DNA of 5,959 nt from Clostridia bacterium (GTDB lineage Bacteria > Bacillota > Clostridia > Christensenellales > Aristaeellaceae), in contig JAFSZW010000397.1 of NCBI GenBank assembly GCA_017458865.1, positions 1 to 5,959 on the forward strand, given 5' to 3'. A program made the translations under genes and the position numbers. Below, piece after piece: positions 5,868 through 5,959 of the stretch. Within the stretch, counting starts at the first letter, position 1, and every line of letters starts with the position of its first letter. The notes beneath the pieces were generated by a model. The model was not told the DNA's origin and made no database searches. It was given only the letters and a program-made list of their open reading frames with translations.

Positions 5868-5959
5868 ATGAGGCGCTTAATTTATCCGGCAGGACGGGTT
5901 CTGGCAGCGTGGTTCACAGGTTGTTTCCTTCTGATACTGGCTGATCTGATTCCGCAGGA
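5868..5959 (+). CDS. Start of a probable membrane protein, cut by window end
   Basis: An open frame of 30 codons starts at ATG 5868 and runs off the window. AAAGGG (5854-5859) lies 8 bases upstream and a strong promoter lies further up, so the start is well supported. The N terminus is basic (MRR, then Arg10) and followed by a hydrophobic run from Val11 to about Ile28, as in a first membrane helix or uncleaved signal anchor. FTGC (16-19) loosely resembles a lipobox, but the hydrophobic stretch continues past the cysteine, which argues for a membrane helix. The family cannot be recognised from so little sequence. It is separated from the uronate operon by a terminator and has its own promoter, so it need not share a function. 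Confidence 0.65.
   Translation, partial: MRRLIYPAGRVLAAWFTGCFLLILADLIPQ

Overview
The window looks like chromosomal DNA from a Firmicute, perhaps a gut anaerobe of the Clostridia or Erysipelotrichia type. The reasons are strong AAGGAGG-type ribosome binding sites, sigma-A promoters with extended -10 (TGn) elements, a Firmicute-style phosphofructokinase, and a KDPG aldolase with an extra C-terminal domain. The genus is a guess. Coding density is high, and every gene is on a recognisable family except a cut-off one at the right edge.

Layout from left to right. Bases 1-87 hold a GC-rich, hairpin-forming stretch with no gene I can support; it may be the 3' part of a structured RNA running in from outside the window. 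A 6-phosphofructokinase gene follows on the minus strand (141-1214), with its own terminator (88-127) and promoter (1274-1302). Back to back with that promoter, 12 bp away, is the promoter of a plus-strand operon (1315-1344). Its four genes are uxaA (altronate dehydratase), uxaC (uronate isomerase), kdgF (cupin that linearises unsaturated uronates) and eda (KDPG aldolase fused to a VOC/glyoxalase-fold domain). The operon closes with a strong GAAA-loop terminator (5697-5726). A new promoter (5763-5790) then drives a gene cut by the window edge, which begins with a membrane or signal segment.

Together the operon degrades hexuronates from pectin-like polymers. UxaC converts galacturonate or glucuronate to tagaturonate or fructuronate, UxaA dehydrates altronate to 2-keto-3-deoxygluconate (KDG), and Eda splits phosphorylated KDG into pyruvate and glyceraldehyde 3-phosphate. 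KdgF would open 4,5-unsaturated uronates released by pectin lyases. The tagaturonate reductase (UxaB), KDG kinase, KduI/KduD and any transporter or regulator are absent here. Since promoter and terminator bracket the operon, they must be encoded elsewhere if the pathway is complete. The phosphofructokinase is the glycolytic counterpart, divergently transcribed.

I found no clear new system. The points most worth a second look are the aldolase-VOC fusion with an intact-looking metal site, the unusual nucleotide-site residues of the phosphofructokinase, the tight divergent promoter pair with repeats in the uxaA leader, and the unexplained structured stretch at the left edge.
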